The notes beneath the pieces were generated by a model. The model was not told the DNA's origin. It did not search any database and worked only from the letters and a program-made list of their open reading frames with translations. A DNA stretch of 64,000 bases from an uncultured Oscillospiraceae bacterium (GTDB taxonomy: Bacteria > Bacillota > Clostridia > Oscillospirales > Oscillospiraceae), in NCBI GenBank assembly GCA_934597255.1, contig CAKTQV010000001.1:124001-188000 (forward strand), given 5' to 3'. This document shows positions 32,931-40,750 of this stretch, in pieces; positions within the stretch are counted from its first letter, which is position 1, and each line of letters opens with the position of its first letter. Both the position numbers and the translations under genes were made by a program.

Positions 32931-33206
32931 TCACTCCGCGATGGAGTCCTTCAGACCCTTGCCGGCCTTGAAGAAGGGGGCGGTGCGGGCGGCGATCTTG
33001 ATCTCCTCGCCAGTCTGGGGGTTGCGGCCCGTGCGCTCGGCGATGGACTTGGTGCCGAAGGTACCGAAGCCGATCAGGCTGACGGTCTCGCCCTTCTTGA
33101 TGGTTTCCGTGATGGTCTCAAAAACAGCGGCCACGCTCTTGGCGGCGGCGGCCTGGCTCTCGCCGGTCTTTTCGGCGACGGCCTTGATGAGTTCGGTCTT
33201 GTTCAT
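32931..33206 (-). CDS. hup: HU family nucleoid DNA-binding protein
   Basis: The 91-residue protein is a standard HU: MNKTELIKAVAEKTGES at the N-terminus, SLIGFGTFGTKSIAERTGRNPQTGEE spanning the beta arm split by the RxGRNPQTG motif, and a C-terminal KAGKGLKDSI helix. It bends and compacts DNA as a dimer. GGAGACC precedes the ATG. It is monocistronic with a consensus-like promoter and a strong terminator. Confidence 0.97.
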   Translation of the reverse strand: MNKTELIKAVAEKTGESQAAAAKSVAAVFETITETIKKGETVSLIGFGTFGTKSIAERTGRNPQTGEEIKIAARTAPFFKAGKGLKDSIAE

Positions 33207-33244
33207 AACTCGGTCTCCTTTTGTTTTTGTTGTACAGCCTGGCT

Positions 33245-33273
33245 ATCATAGCATATCATTTCCGCTATTGCAA
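33245..33273 (-). promoter_or_regulatory. Promoter of the HU gene
   Basis: TTGCAA (33273-33268), 17-base spacer and TATGAT (33250-33245) on the minus strand, with TGC before the -10 box. Confidence 0.7.
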
Positions 33274-33294
33274 CGATTTAGCAGGATTTCCCGG

Positions 33295-33327
33295 AAAAAA
33301 CGCGCTCTGCCGCGCCGGTTTCCGGCG
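33295..33327 (-). terminator. Terminator after the SpoU methylase
   Basis: Just past the stop at 33332 the minus strand holds a CGCCGG/CCGGCG hairpin and then a GCGC/GCGC hairpin followed by TTTTTT. Confidence 0.65.
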
Positions 33328-33331
33328 TTTT

Positions 33332-34162
33332 TTATCCGCGGCGGGACAGCTGCCAGAAGGCCACGGCCGAGGCGGCCGCGACGTTGAGCGAATCGACGCC
33401 GTGGCTCATGGGGATGCGCACGCACCAGTCGCAGGCCGCGATGGTGAAGCCGGCCAGCCCGTCGCCCTCCGTTCCGAGCACGACGGCGAGCTTTTCCTCC
33501 GCCGTCAGACGCGGATCGTCGATGGATATGGCGTCGTCGCGCAGGGCCATGGCGGCCGTGGCAAAGCCCAGCGCACGCAGCCGCGACAGGCCCGGCTGCG
33601 GCCAGTCGGCAAGCCGGCTTCCGATGACGGTCCAGGGGACCTGAAACACCGTGCCCATGCTCACGCGGACGCAGCGCCGGTACAGCGCGTCGCTGCACGC
33701 CGGCGTGAGCAGAACGGCGTCCATGCCGAGCGCCGCGGCGCTGCGGAAGATCGCGCCGACGTTCGTCGGATTCATCACGTCCTCCAAAACGGCGATGCGC
33801 CGCGCGCCGGTGCATATTTCCTCCACGGAGCGAAGAGGCCTGCGCCGCATGGCGCACAGGACGCCGCGCGTGAGCTGAAAGCCCGTCAGCTGCGTTAGAA
33901 GCTCCGGGGAGGAGGTATAGACGGGGATATCGCCGCAACGCTCGATCACGCCGGCCGCCTGGCCGTCGATATGCCGGCGCTCCATCAGAAGCGACACCGG
34001 CTCATAGCCCGCGTCCAGCGCGCGCTCGATCACCTTGGGGCTTTCGGCGATGAACAGCCCCTTTTCCGGCTCGCGCCGGTTTTTCAGCTGCCCCTCCGTG
34101 AGCCGGGCGTATACGTCCAGCTCCGCGGCGGAGAAATCGCGGATATCAATGATGTTGGCCAT
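33332..34162 (-). CDS. SpoU-family RNA 2'-O-methyltransferase
   Basis: TrmH/SpoU enzymes methylate ribose in tRNA or rRNA using SAM bound in a trefoil knot. The 276-residue protein has an N-terminal substrate-binding domain (KGLFIAESPKVIERAL) and the catalytic block LEDVMNPTNVGAIFRSAAALG (about 128-148), then VVLGTEGDGL and IPMSHGVDSLNVAAASAV, the three SpoU motifs. The RNA target is not predictable. It follows the TIM-barrel gene by 24 bases and is likely co-transcribed. Confidence 0.92.
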   Translation of the reverse strand: MANIIDIRDFSAAELDVYARLTEGQLKNRREPEKGLFIAESPKVIERALDAGYEPVSLLMERRHIDGQAAGVIERCGDIPVYTSSPELLTQLTGFQLTRGVLCAMRRRPLRSVEEICTGARRIAVLEDVMNPTNVGAIFRSAAALGMDAVLLTPACSDALYRRCVRVSMGTVFQVPWTVIGSRLADWPQPGLSRLRALGFATAAMALRDDAISIDDPRLTAEEKLAVVLGTEGDGLAGFTIAACDWCVRIPMSHGVDSLNVAAASAVAFWQLSRRG

Positions 34163-34186
34163 GCTGTGCCCTTTCCGCCGGGGATA

Positions 34187-34861
34187 TCAGGTCATGTCCC
34201 GGTATTTTGCCATCGTTGCGCTGAACAGCTCCGCCGTGCTCGGCGGCGTGTAGGTGATGGCGTTGGCGCCGGCCTCGATCGTCCGGGCGATGCTTTCGTT
34301 GGTGCTGCCGCCGGAGGCGATGATGGGAACGTCCGGCCAGTCCTCCCGTATTTTTGCCACGATCTCCGGCGTGGCGGCGCCGCCGGCGACGTTAAGAATG
34401 GCAGCGCCCGCGAGAAGGCGCGCGCCGATGTCCGTTTCGGCGCTGACGACCGTGATGACGACGGGGATGTCCACCGCCTTTGCCACGCCGGCCAGATTCA
34501 GATCGGAGATCGGCGCGTTCATAACAACGCCCATCGCGCCCTGGCTCTCCACGTCCTTGGCCAGACCCAGTGTGCGCAGGCCCTTGGTCGTGCCGCCGCC
34601 GACGCCGCAGAACACGGGGATGTAGGCGGATTTGATGATGGCCTCGCTGATGGCCTGCTGGGGCGTGAAGGGATACACGGCGAACACGGCGTCCGCGTCG
34701 CAGTTGCGGATGATGGCGATGTCCGTGGTGAACACGAGCGTTTTGATGCGCCGGCCGAAAACGAGAATGCCGCTGGCCTTGTAGCATGCCTCCGGCATTT
34801 TCAGAATGTTGTGCCGAAGCTGGCTTTCCACCTGCGGCGCGGACGGTTTTTTCCTTTCCAT
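34187..34861 (-). CDS. TIM-barrel protein of unknown function (often labelled hydrolase)
   Basis: The 224-residue protein has a (beta/alpha)8-like pattern: TLVFTTDIAIIRN, DADAVFAVYPFTPQ, IPVFCGVGGGTTKG, GAMGVVMNAPISDL, IPVVITVVS, AAILNVAGGA, VPIIASGGSTNESI and AITYTPPS. The C-terminal GGSTNESI and GANAITY resemble a phosphate-binding site of phosphosugar or nucleotide barrels. Similar proteins in Clostridia are labelled hydrolase without, to my knowledge, biochemical proof. It has its own promoter inside the brnQ terminator region. Confidence 0.6.
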   Translation of the reverse strand: MERKKPSAPQVESQLRHNILKMPEACYKASGILVFGRRIKTLVFTTDIAIIRNCDADAVFAVYPFTPQQAISEAIIKSAYIPVFCGVGGGTTKGLRTLGLAKDVESQGAMGVVMNAPISDLNLAGVAKAVDIPVVITVVSAETDIGARLLAGAAILNVAGGAATPEIVAKIREDWPDVPIIASGGSTNESIARTIEAGANAITYTPPSTAELFSATMAKYRDMT

Positions 34862-34939
34862 GGAAGCCTCCTTTCATGGCGGCCGGCCGCCGGACAGAGG
34901 CGGCGGAAACAGGGGGCCGTCCATGTGAGATAATAAAGC

Positions 34940-34968
34940 ATTATAACATAAAACGGCCTGCGCCGCAA
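34940..34968 (-). promoter_or_regulatory. Promoter of the TIM-barrel/SpoU operon
   Basis: TTGCGG (34968-34963), 17-base spacer, TATAAT (34945-34940) with TGT before it, on the minus strand. The -35 box lies in the loop of the brnQ terminator. Confidence 0.65.
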
Positions 34969-34980
34969 CGGGCGCAGACC
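34950..34980 (-). terminator. Terminator of the azl-brnQ operon
   Basis: On the minus strand GGTCTGCGCCC (34980-34970) pairs with GGCGCAGGCC (34964-34955), followed by GTTTTA, 18 bases past the brnQ stop. Confidence 0.75.
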
Positions 34981-34997
34981 GTGAAGGCCGCGGCGGA

Positions 34998-36356
34998 TCA
35001 GGCCTTCTGCCTTCTGCCGCGGAGGAAGTGAACGGCGAGACCGAGGACGAGCCCCAGCGCCGCGGGACAGAGCCAGCCGAGTCCGAGCGAGGACAGCGGC
35101 AGAAGCCGTCCGACGGCGCCGAGCGGCGCGTCGAGCCGGCACAGGGCGCGCACGTCGGCCGGCAGCGTGCGCAGCAGATCGTAAACGGCGCCGACGAGCG
35201 TCAGCGCGATCGTCCAGCGGTATACGGCGCGGTCATGGCCGAACAGCCGCCCGGTCAGCGCCAGGACGATCAGCACGATGGCCGGCGGATACAGGAACAT
35301 CAGGACCGGGACGGAATAGTTGATGATGGCGCTCAGACCGAGATTGGCGAACAGGAAGGACACGCCGCAGAATATCACGGCCCAGACGCGGTAGGACGGC
35401 CCCTTGGGGAAGATGGACGAGAAGGTCTCGGCGCAGCTGGTGGTGAGGCCCACGGCGGTCTTCAGGCACGCGAGCGTCACCGTGGCGGCGAGGACGAGCT
35501 GGCCCGCGCCACCGAGATAGTGCCGCGCGATCTGGGCCAGGGCGACGCCGCCGTTTTCCGCCGGCTCAAACAGCCCGCGGCTGCACGCGCCCATGATCAT
35601 GACGGCCAGATAGATCACGCCCATCAGAAGACAGCTGAACACGCCCGCGCGCACCGTGCTGGCCGCCACGGCCTCCGGCTCGTCCACGCCGAGACCACGG
35701 ATGACCTGCACGACGACGATGCCGAAGGCGAGGCTGGCCAGCGCGTCCATGGTGTTGTAGCCCTCGAGAAAGCCGGCGAAAAACGGCTGGGACGCATAGG
35801 CGCCGAGCGGCTCGACATGGGAAATGCGCGCGGCGGGCGAGATCAGCGCGGCGATCAGCAGAACGGCGAGGAACAGAAGAAAGACCGGGTTGAGGAATTT
35901 TCCGATCCAGGTGAGGATGCGGCCCGGCCGCAGCGAGAAAAACAGCACCGCGGCGAAAAAGAGCAGCGAAAACAAAAGCAGATACAGGCCGCCCCGTCCG
36001 TCGCCGGGAAGAAGCTGCTCCAGACCGACGGTAAACGAGGTGGTCGCGCAGCGCGGAATGGCGAAAAACGGCCCGATGGTCAGATACAGAAGGCAGGTGA
36101 AAAACAGAGCATAGGGGCGGCTGACCCGGCCGGAGAGCTCAAACAGGCCGTTCGAGCGGCTGATGCCGAGCGCCGCCACGCCGAGCAGCGGCAGGCCCAC
36201 GCCCGTGAGGAGAAGACCGGCGCCGGCGGCCCAGACATGGCTGCCGGCCTGCTGGCCCAGCGCTACGGGGAAGATCAGATTGCCCGCGCCGAAAAACATG
36301 CCGAACAGCATGCTGGCGATATAGATATATTCCTTTGCAGAGAGCTTCTTTTTCAT
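34998..36356 (-). CDS. brnQ: Branched-chain amino acid transport system II carrier protein
   Basis: BrnQ proteins take up leucine, isoleucine and valine with Na+ or H+. The 452-residue protein has 12 predicted helices and family blocks MLFGMFFGAGNLIFP, AIPRCATTSFTVG and FLEGYNTMDALASLAFG. AAAGGATC precedes the ATG. It lies 21 bases after azlD on the same strand, so uptake (BrnQ) and export (AzlCD) genes for branched-chain amino acids share one operon. Confidence 0.94.
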   Translation of the reverse strand: MKKKLSAKEYIYIASMLFGMFFGAGNLIFPVALGQQAGSHVWAAGAGLLLTGVGLPLLGVAALGISRSNGLFELSGRVSRPYALFFTCLLYLTIGPFFAIPRCATTSFTVGLEQLLPGDGRGGLYLLLFSLLFFAAVLFFSLRPGRILTWIGKFLNPVFLLFLAVLLIAALISPAARISHVEPLGAYASQPFFAGFLEGYNTMDALASLAFGIVVVQVIRGLGVDEPEAVAASTVRAGVFSCLLMGVIYLAVMIMGACSRGLFEPAENGGVALAQIARHYLGGAGQLVLAATVTLACLKTAVGLTTSCAETFSSIFPKGPSYRVWAVIFCGVSFLFANLGLSAIINYSVPVLMFLYPPAIVLIVLALTGRLFGHDRAVYRWTIALTLVGAVYDLLRTLPADVRALCRLDAPLGAVGRLLPLSSLGLGWLCPAALGLVLGLAVHFLRGRRQKA

Positions 36357-36377
36357 ATTTGATCCTTTCGTTTTTTG

Positions 36378-36707
36378 TCAGAACACGAGCTGTGTCAGCA
36401 GCATGCAGCACAGCGTACCGCCGGCGATGGACACGAGCGCACTGCGCCGCCACAGGTGCAGAAGAACGGTAACGGCGCAGGAGATGAGCTGCGGCGCCCA
36501 CGAGGCGGCGGCGGAAAAATCCAGACCGCGCAGGCAGTATACGATCAGCGTGGCGATGATGGCCATGGGGAGCGCGTCGCCGAGATAGTGGACGGCGGCG
36601 GGCACGGCGCGGCCGCGGAAGATCAGGAAGGGGAGCGCGCGCTCGGCCAGCGTGCACAGACCGCATACGGCGATCACGGCGATGGGCCAGAGAGGATAGC
36701 CGCTCAT
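36378..36707 (-). CDS. azlD: AzlD branched-chain amino acid exporter small subunit
   Basis: The 109-residue protein has four hydrophobic segments and the AzlD features LAERALPFLIFRGRA and VHYLGDALPMAIIATLIVYCL (positions about 40-60). The ATG at 36707 overlaps the azlC stop (ATGA, 36704-36707), marking it as azlC's partner. A longer reading in this frame extends upstream but is antigenic noise across azlC. AzlCD exports branched-chain amino acids and some analogues. Confidence 0.9.
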   Translation of the reverse strand: MSGYPLWPIAVIAVCGLCTLAERALPFLIFRGRAVPAAVHYLGDALPMAIIATLIVYCLRGLDFSAAASWAPQLISCAVTVLLHLWRRSALVSIAGGTLCCMLLTQLVF

Positions 36708-37411
36708 GCGTCCGCCTCCTTTCCCGGCTCGATGCGGCGGCGCAGCGCCAGAAGCAGCGCCATCGTGAGCAGCAGACTGGGCAGAATAAAGCCGTCCGGG
36801 CCGAATACGGCCAGCCCCAGCGCGCACGATACGGCCGCGACGGCCAGCGGGAGCCGGCTTTTCGCCGTCTTGAGCCCGTCGAGAAGGATGACGATGAACA
36901 GGGCGGTCATGGCAAAGTCGATGCCGGCGGTGTCGATGCGCAGCAGCCGGCCCAGCAGCGCGCCGAGGATCGTCAGCACGAGCCAGTAGCTCAGCACCAG
37001 CGCCGCATTGAACACATAGACCCATTTTTCGTCGCGCCCGGGATCGGGCTCGACCGCGCAGTGCAGCGTGAACGCCTCGTCCGGCAGCGCGTAGATCAGA
37101 AAGTATTTCCACGGGCCGTAATCGCGCCACTTTTCGATGAAGGGGATGCCGTAGAAGATATGGCGCGCGTTGAGCAGCAGCGCCATGACCGCCACGGACA
37201 CGAGCGGAATGCCGCCGGGAAAAAAGCTGACCATCAGCATCTGAAGGGAGCCGGCGTATACGAAAAGGCTGCATGCGGCGCACCACATCCAGCCGTAGCC
37301 GGCGCTCTGCATAAGTATACCGTAGGCGAGGCTCACGGGGATAAAGCTGATGAGAATGGGCAGACTGAGCCGGAGAGAATAGCGGAAGGAATTTGCAATG
37401 GTCTGTTTCAT
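36704..37411 (-). CDS. azlC: AzlC branched-chain amino acid exporter large subunit
   Basis: The 235-residue membrane protein matches AzlC: SLPILISFIPVSLAYGIL, YAGSLQMLMV, LLLNARHIFYGIPF and IYALPDEAFTL in order. With AzlD it forms an exporter for branched-chain amino acids. It follows the macrodomain gene by 24 bases and is coupled to azlD by a 4-base overlap. Confidence 0.93.
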   Translation of the reverse strand: MKQTIANSFRYSLRLSLPILISFIPVSLAYGILMQSAGYGWMWCAACSLFVYAGSLQMLMVSFFPGGIPLVSVAVMALLLNARHIFYGIPFIEKWRDYGPWKYFLIYALPDEAFTLHCAVEPDPGRDEKWVYVFNAALVLSYWLVLTILGALLGRLLRIDTAGIDFAMTALFIVILLDGLKTAKSRLPLAVAAVSCALGLAVFGPDGFILPSLLLTMALLLALRRRIEPGKEADA

Positions 37412-37435
37412 GGGAGGGGCCCTTCTTTGAAAAAA

Positions 37436-37903
37436 TCAGCGGCCGTGCAGCACGAGCGTGACGGCGATGTCGTCGCCGTGGGCGGCCAGATCGTCCAGAA
37501 TGGTCCGCGCGGCGACGAGCAGCGCGTCGCCCTTCGGATAGCCGAAAACGCCGGCGGAGATGAGCGGGAAGGCCAGCGTGGCCGCGCCGGCCCCGCGCGC
37601 CACCGCCAGGCTGCGGCGGTAGCAGGAGACGAGCGCGTCCCTTTCGCCGTGGCTGCCGCCGCGCCACACCGGGCCGACGGTGTGGATGACCCAGCGGCAC
37701 GGCAGCGCGTAGCCGGCCGTCAGCTTGGCGTCGCCGGTCTCGCAGCCGCCGAGCCGGAGACACTCGGCGAGCAGGCCGGGCCCGGCCGCGGCGTGAATGG
37801 CGCCGTCCACGCCGCCTCCGCCGAGCAGGGAATTCTTCGCGGCGTTTACGATGGCGTCGACGGGCAGCTTTGTGATATCGCCCTGAAGGATCGAAAGGGA
37901 CAT
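37436..37903 (-). CDS. Macrodomain protein, probable O-acetyl-ADP-ribose deacetylase
   Basis: The 155-residue protein is a single YmdB/TARG1-type macrodomain: [34 protein letters not shown], and [18 protein letters not shown], which form the ADP-ribose site. Relatives remove acetyl groups from O-acetyl-ADP-ribose or reverse ADP-ribosylation. It appears to be the first gene of the azlC-azlD-brnQ operon, a pairing with no obvious biochemical logic. Confidence 0.9.
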   Translation of the reverse strand: MSLSILQGDITKLPVDAIVNAAKNSLLGGGGVDGAIHAAAGPGLLAECLRLGGCETGDAKLTAGYALPCRWVIHTVGPVWRGGSHGERDALVSCYRRSLAVARGAGAATLAFPLISAGVFGYPKGDALLVAARTILDDLAAHGDDIAVTLVLHGR

Positions 37904-37939
37904 GGAACGGCCTCGGCCTCCTTATACAAATGATGCTAT

Positions 37940-37968
37940 ATTATCCATTCTGCGGCGGCGCTTGTCAA
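37940..37968 (-). promoter_or_regulatory. Promoter of the macrodomain-azl-brnQ operon
   Basis: TTGACA (37968-37963), 17-base spacer, GATAAT (37945-37940) on the minus strand, with AAGGAGG before the ATG at 37903. Confidence 0.75.
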
Positions 37969-37985
37969 GCACGGATTTGGGGGGC

Positions 37986-38014
37986 TTGCCCCGCGCGCGG
38001 AGGACTGGTACAAT
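37986..38014 (+). promoter_or_regulatory. Promoter of the UmuC-type polymerase operon
   Basis: TTGCCC (37986-37991), 17-base spacer, TACAAT (38009-38014). I see no LexA-type operator (GAAC-N4-GTTC) overlapping it. Confidence 0.65.
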
Positions 38015-38046
38015 AGAAGAAAAAAGCGGGAAGGGAGGCGGACGCC

Positions 38047-39537
38047 ATGGCGGAAAAGCAATACATCGCGATCGACCTGAAATCGTTTTTTGCCTCGGTC
38101 GAGTGCGCGGCGCGGGGCCTTGACCCGCTGACGACGAACCTGGTCGTGGCGGACGAGGGACGCACGGCAAAGACCATATGCCTCGCGGTATCCCCCTCTC
38201 TCAAGGCGTACGGCATTCCCGGCCGGGCGCGGCTTTTCGAGGTCGTGGAGAAGGTGAAGCAGGCAAACGCGCGCCGCCGGGCGCTTGCGCCGGAGCGGAC
38301 GCTGACCGGCTTCTCCTGCAGCGCGGCGGAGCTGCGAGCGGATCCCGCGCTGGCTGTCGATTACATTGTCGCGCCGCCGCGCATGGCCCGCTATGTCGAA
38401 ACGAGCGCGCATATCTATTCCATCTACACGCGCTATGTAGCGCCGGAGGACATCCATGTTTACTCCGTGGACGAGGTGTTCATCGACGCCACGCGCTATC
38501 TGGGCCGGCGGGGGATGGACGCGCGCGCGTTTGCCCGCATGCTCATCCGGGAGGTGCTGGCCGAGACGGGCATCACAGCGACCGCCGGCATCGGCACGAA
38601 TCTGTACCTGTGCAAGATCGCCATGGACGTCGGGGCCAAGCATATTGCGCCGGACGCGGACGGCGTGCGCATCGCGGAGCTGGACGAGATGAGCTACCGG
38701 AGGACGCTCTGGAGCCACCGGCCGCTGACGGATTTCTGGCGCGTGGGGCGGGGCTATGCCCGAAAGCTCGAGGCGCACGGCCTGTTCACGATGGGGGACA
38801 TCGCGCGCTGCTCGCTGGACAACGAGGATCTGCTCTACCGGCTGTTCGGCGTCAACGCCGAGCTTCTGATCGACCATGCCTGGGGCTGGGAGAGCTGCAC
38901 CATCGCCGACATCAAGGCCTGCCGTCCCAAGAGCAGCAGCATCAGCTCCGGCCAGGTGCTTCCTGAGCCGTACGACTTTGACAAGGGACGGCTGATCGTG
39001 CGGGAGATGACCGATCTGCTGGTGCTGGAGCTGGTGGACAAGGGGCTGGAGACCGATCAGATGGTGCTGACCGTGGTGTACGATGTGGAAAACCTGAACG
39101 ACCCGGCGCGGCGGCGCGCCTATAAAGGGGAGACCGAAACGGACGTGTACGGCCGGACGATGCCGAAAAGCGCGCACGGAAGCGTCAATCTCGGCGGCTA
39201 CGGCTCGTCCACGCGCGCCATCACGCGGGCCGTGACGCAGCTGTATGAGCGCATCGTCGATCCGTCGCTGCTGGTGCGCAAGATTTATGTGGTGGCCAAC
39301 CGCACGCGGCTGGAAGGGACTGCGCCGGCGGAGGAATACGAGCAGCTCGATCTGTTCGCCGACGAGCCGGACGTGAAGGCGGAGCGCGAGGCGCTGGCGC
39401 GGGAGCGGCGGCAGCAGGAGGCGATCCTGGCCATCCGGAGGAAATTCGGGAAAAACGCCATCGTCAAGGGCATGGATCTCGAGGAGGGCGCGACGACCAT
39501 CGCGCGCAACGGGCAGATCGGAGGGCACAGGGCATGA
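38047..39537 (+). CDS. Y-family DNA polymerase, UmuC/ImuB-like
   Basis: The 496-residue protein is longer than DinB (about 350-400) and resembles the UmuC-type proteins of Firmicutes. Catalytic acidic residues are in AIDLKSFFASVEC (Asp9) and VYSVDEVFIDAT (about 138-149). The palm is followed by a helix-hairpin-helix region, a little finger domain, and a C-terminal peptide QLDLFAD (about 438) that matches the sliding-clamp binding motif. GGGAGG precedes the ATG. The stop overlaps the start of a YolD-like gene. It is expected to carry out error-prone translesion synthesis. Confidence 0.92.
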   Translation: MAEKQYIAIDLKSFFASVECAARGLDPLTTNLVVADEGRTAKTICLAVSPSLKAYGIPGRARLFEVVEKVKQANARRRALAPERTLTGFSCSAAELRADPALAVDYIVAPPRMARYVETSAHIYSIYTRYVAPEDIHVYSVDEVFIDATRYLGRRGMDARAFARMLIREVLAETGITATAGIGTNLYLCKIAMDVGAKHIAPDADGVRIAELDEMSYRRTLWSHRPLTDFWRVGRGYARKLEAHGLFTMGDIARCSLDNEDLLYRLFGVNAELLIDHAWGWESCTIADIKACRPKSSSISSGQVLPEPYDFDKGRLIVREMTDLLVLELVDKGLETDQMVLTVVYDVENLNDPARRRAYKGETETDVYGRTMPKSAHGSVNLGGYGSSTRAITRAVTQLYERIVDPSLLVRKIYVVANRTRLEGTAPAEEYEQLDLFADEPDVKAEREALARERRQQEAILAIRRKFGKNAIVKGMDLEEGATTIARNGQIGGHRA

Positions 39538-39950
39538 GCCGCTACGACGATATAATCGACCGGCCCCGGCCGGTCTCCGGGACCCGGCCGCGCATGGACC
39601 CGGCGGCGCGCGCCGCGCAGTTTGCGCCCTTCGCGGCGCTGACGGGCTTTGGCGCGGTCATCACGGAAACGGCGCGCGCGACCGACGAGCGCATCGAGCT
39701 GGACGAGGGGGGGCGCGAGGCGCTGGACGCGCGGCTTCGGGCGCTTTCGGAACGGCTCGGCGAGCGGCCGGAGATCGCCGCGACGTATTTCGTGCCGGAC
39801 GGGAAAAAGCCGGGCGGTGCGTACGTTACGGTGCGCGGCGCGGCGAAAAAGCTCGATCTGTACGGGCGGCGGCTCGTTCTGGCCGACGGGACGGACGTGG
39901 CGCTGGATGAGCTGTACGCGCTGACGGGCGAGATATTTGACGAGATGTAA
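39534..39950 (+). CDS. YolD-like protein, partner of the UmuC-type polymerase
   Basis: The 138-residue protein begins with MSRYDDIIDRPRP and has RMDPAARAAQFAPFAALTGF (about 20-39), the pattern of YolD-like proteins encoded with UmuC homologues in Firmicutes. The family is thought to play a UmuD-like accessory role, but the mechanism is unproven. It is coupled to the polymerase gene by an ATGA overlap. Confidence 0.8.
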   Translation: MSRYDDIIDRPRPVSGTRPRMDPAARAAQFAPFAALTGFGAVITETARATDERIELDEGGREALDARLRALSERLGERPEIAATYFVPDGKKPGGAYVTVRGAAKKLDLYGRRLVLADGTDVALDELYALTGEIFDEM

Positions 39951-39953
39951 AAA

Positions 39954-39988
39954 GCCGCCGCTCCGGTGAAACGGAACGGCGGCCTTTT
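39954..39988. terminator. Terminator between convergent genes
   Basis: GCCGCCGCTCCG (39954-39965) pairs with CGGAACGGCGGC (39972-39983) with one mismatch; CTTTTG follows on the plus strand and TTT on the minus strand. Confidence 0.8.
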
Positions 39989-39998
39989 GCGCGGACGT

Positions 39999-40391
39999 TC
40001 AGAACTCGATGAGCTCCTGCGGCGCGGAGAAGGAATCAAAGCGCGCCGTGCCGTGGGTGAAATACAGGACCTGCGTGTTGCCGTCGTTTTCGTCGTACAT
40101 CCCACGAAGCTCGGGATAGGCGTCGAGCATGGACTTTCTCGCCTCCACGCGCGCATCCTCCGCGAGAGCTCCGCTCACGCGCAGCCATACGCCGTCCCTG
40201 AAGGCGCACAGCTCCACGTTGGGGTTGGCGGCGATCTGGCGGGATACGTCCTTGGCGCGGCCGGTCTGGATGTACAGACGGCCGTCATACAGATTTATGG
40301 TGCCGAACGGGCGCACGCGCGGCTGATCGCCCTCGACCGTGGCGATGTAATAGATGCCGGCGTCCTTGAGAAACTGATATATTTTTTCCAT
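39999..40391 (-). CDS. Pyridoxamine 5'-phosphate oxidase-like flavin protein
   Basis: The 130-residue protein has the split-barrel flavin-binding fold: YYIATVEGDQPRVRPFGTIN (positions about 14-33), LYIQTGRAKDVSRQIAANPNVELC (split over about 39-62) and WLRVSGALAEDAR. This matches small NimA/PPOX-like proteins common in gut Clostridia. Substrates are unknown; FMN or F420-like binding is inferred from the fold. A consensus-like promoter precedes it. Confidence 0.85.
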   Translation of the reverse strand: MEKIYQFLKDAGIYYIATVEGDQPRVRPFGTINLYDGRLYIQTGRAKDVSRQIAANPNVELCAFRDGVWLRVSGALAEDARVEARKSMLDAYPELRGMYDENDGNTQVLYFTHGTARFDSFSAPQELIEF

Positions 40392-40422
40392 AATAGCCTC
40401 CGCAGTGTTATTTGATGCTTTT

Positions 40423-40450
40423 ATTATAGCGGCTTTTGCCCGCGCGTCAA
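40423..40450 (-). promoter_or_regulatory. Promoter of the PPOX-like gene
   Basis: TTGACG (40450-40445), 16-base spacer, TATAAT (40428-40423) on the minus strand. The -35 box overlaps the last codons of the upstream small gene. Confidence 0.7.
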
Positions 40451-40635
40451 GCGATGCGGAAAGGCCCGGACGAGGGATCGTTCATCCATCGCCGGGCCTT
40501 TTGCCGGTCGTATGCCTTCGGGTTTTCCGTCCGCCGGGTCACGGGGCTGAGCGCGCCCCAGCTCCCGCGGCGCTTCGCGTCGAGCGCGCGCTTTGCTTTC
40601 TTGGAAAGCTTTTCGTAGGGGACAAATTTTTTCAT
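40447..40635 (-). CDS. Small basic conserved protein, function unknown
   Basis: The 62-residue protein is rich in Lys and Arg, with KKFVPYEKLSKKAKRALDA, then RGSWGALSPVTRRTENPKAY and DRQKARRW. I have seen this pattern (WGxxxPVTRxxENxKAYxR) in other gut Firmicutes as an unannotated small protein. AAAAGGAGG lies 7 bases before the ATG, which supports translation. The high positive charge suggests nucleic acid or ribosome binding; that is inference. Confidence 0.7.
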   Translation of the reverse strand: MKKFVPYEKLSKKAKRALDAKRRGSWGALSPVTRRTENPKAYDRQKARRWMNDPSSGPFRIA

Positions 40636-40693
40636 AAGCCGCCTCCTTTTTTATCAGGATAGCACAGAAACGCCGCCGGTGCAAACCGGCGTC

Positions 40694-40722
40694 TTGCGCG
40701 CGGGCGCTTTTGCTGGTAAAAT
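40694..40722 (+). promoter_or_regulatory. Promoter of the DUF1653-GNAT gene
   Basis: TTGCGC (40694-40699), 17-base spacer, TAAAAT (40717-40722). The start site near 40729 supports the GTG start at 40751. Confidence 0.6.
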
Positions 40723-40750
40723 GGGCAAAAAAAGATACCGGGAGGCAGAT

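Noticed and set aside
36378..37763. 461-residue reading of the azlD frame
   Set aside because: Only the last 109 residues are AzlD. The rest is an out-of-frame reading across azlC and the macrodomain gene; the ATG at 36707 overlaps the azlC stop as expected.
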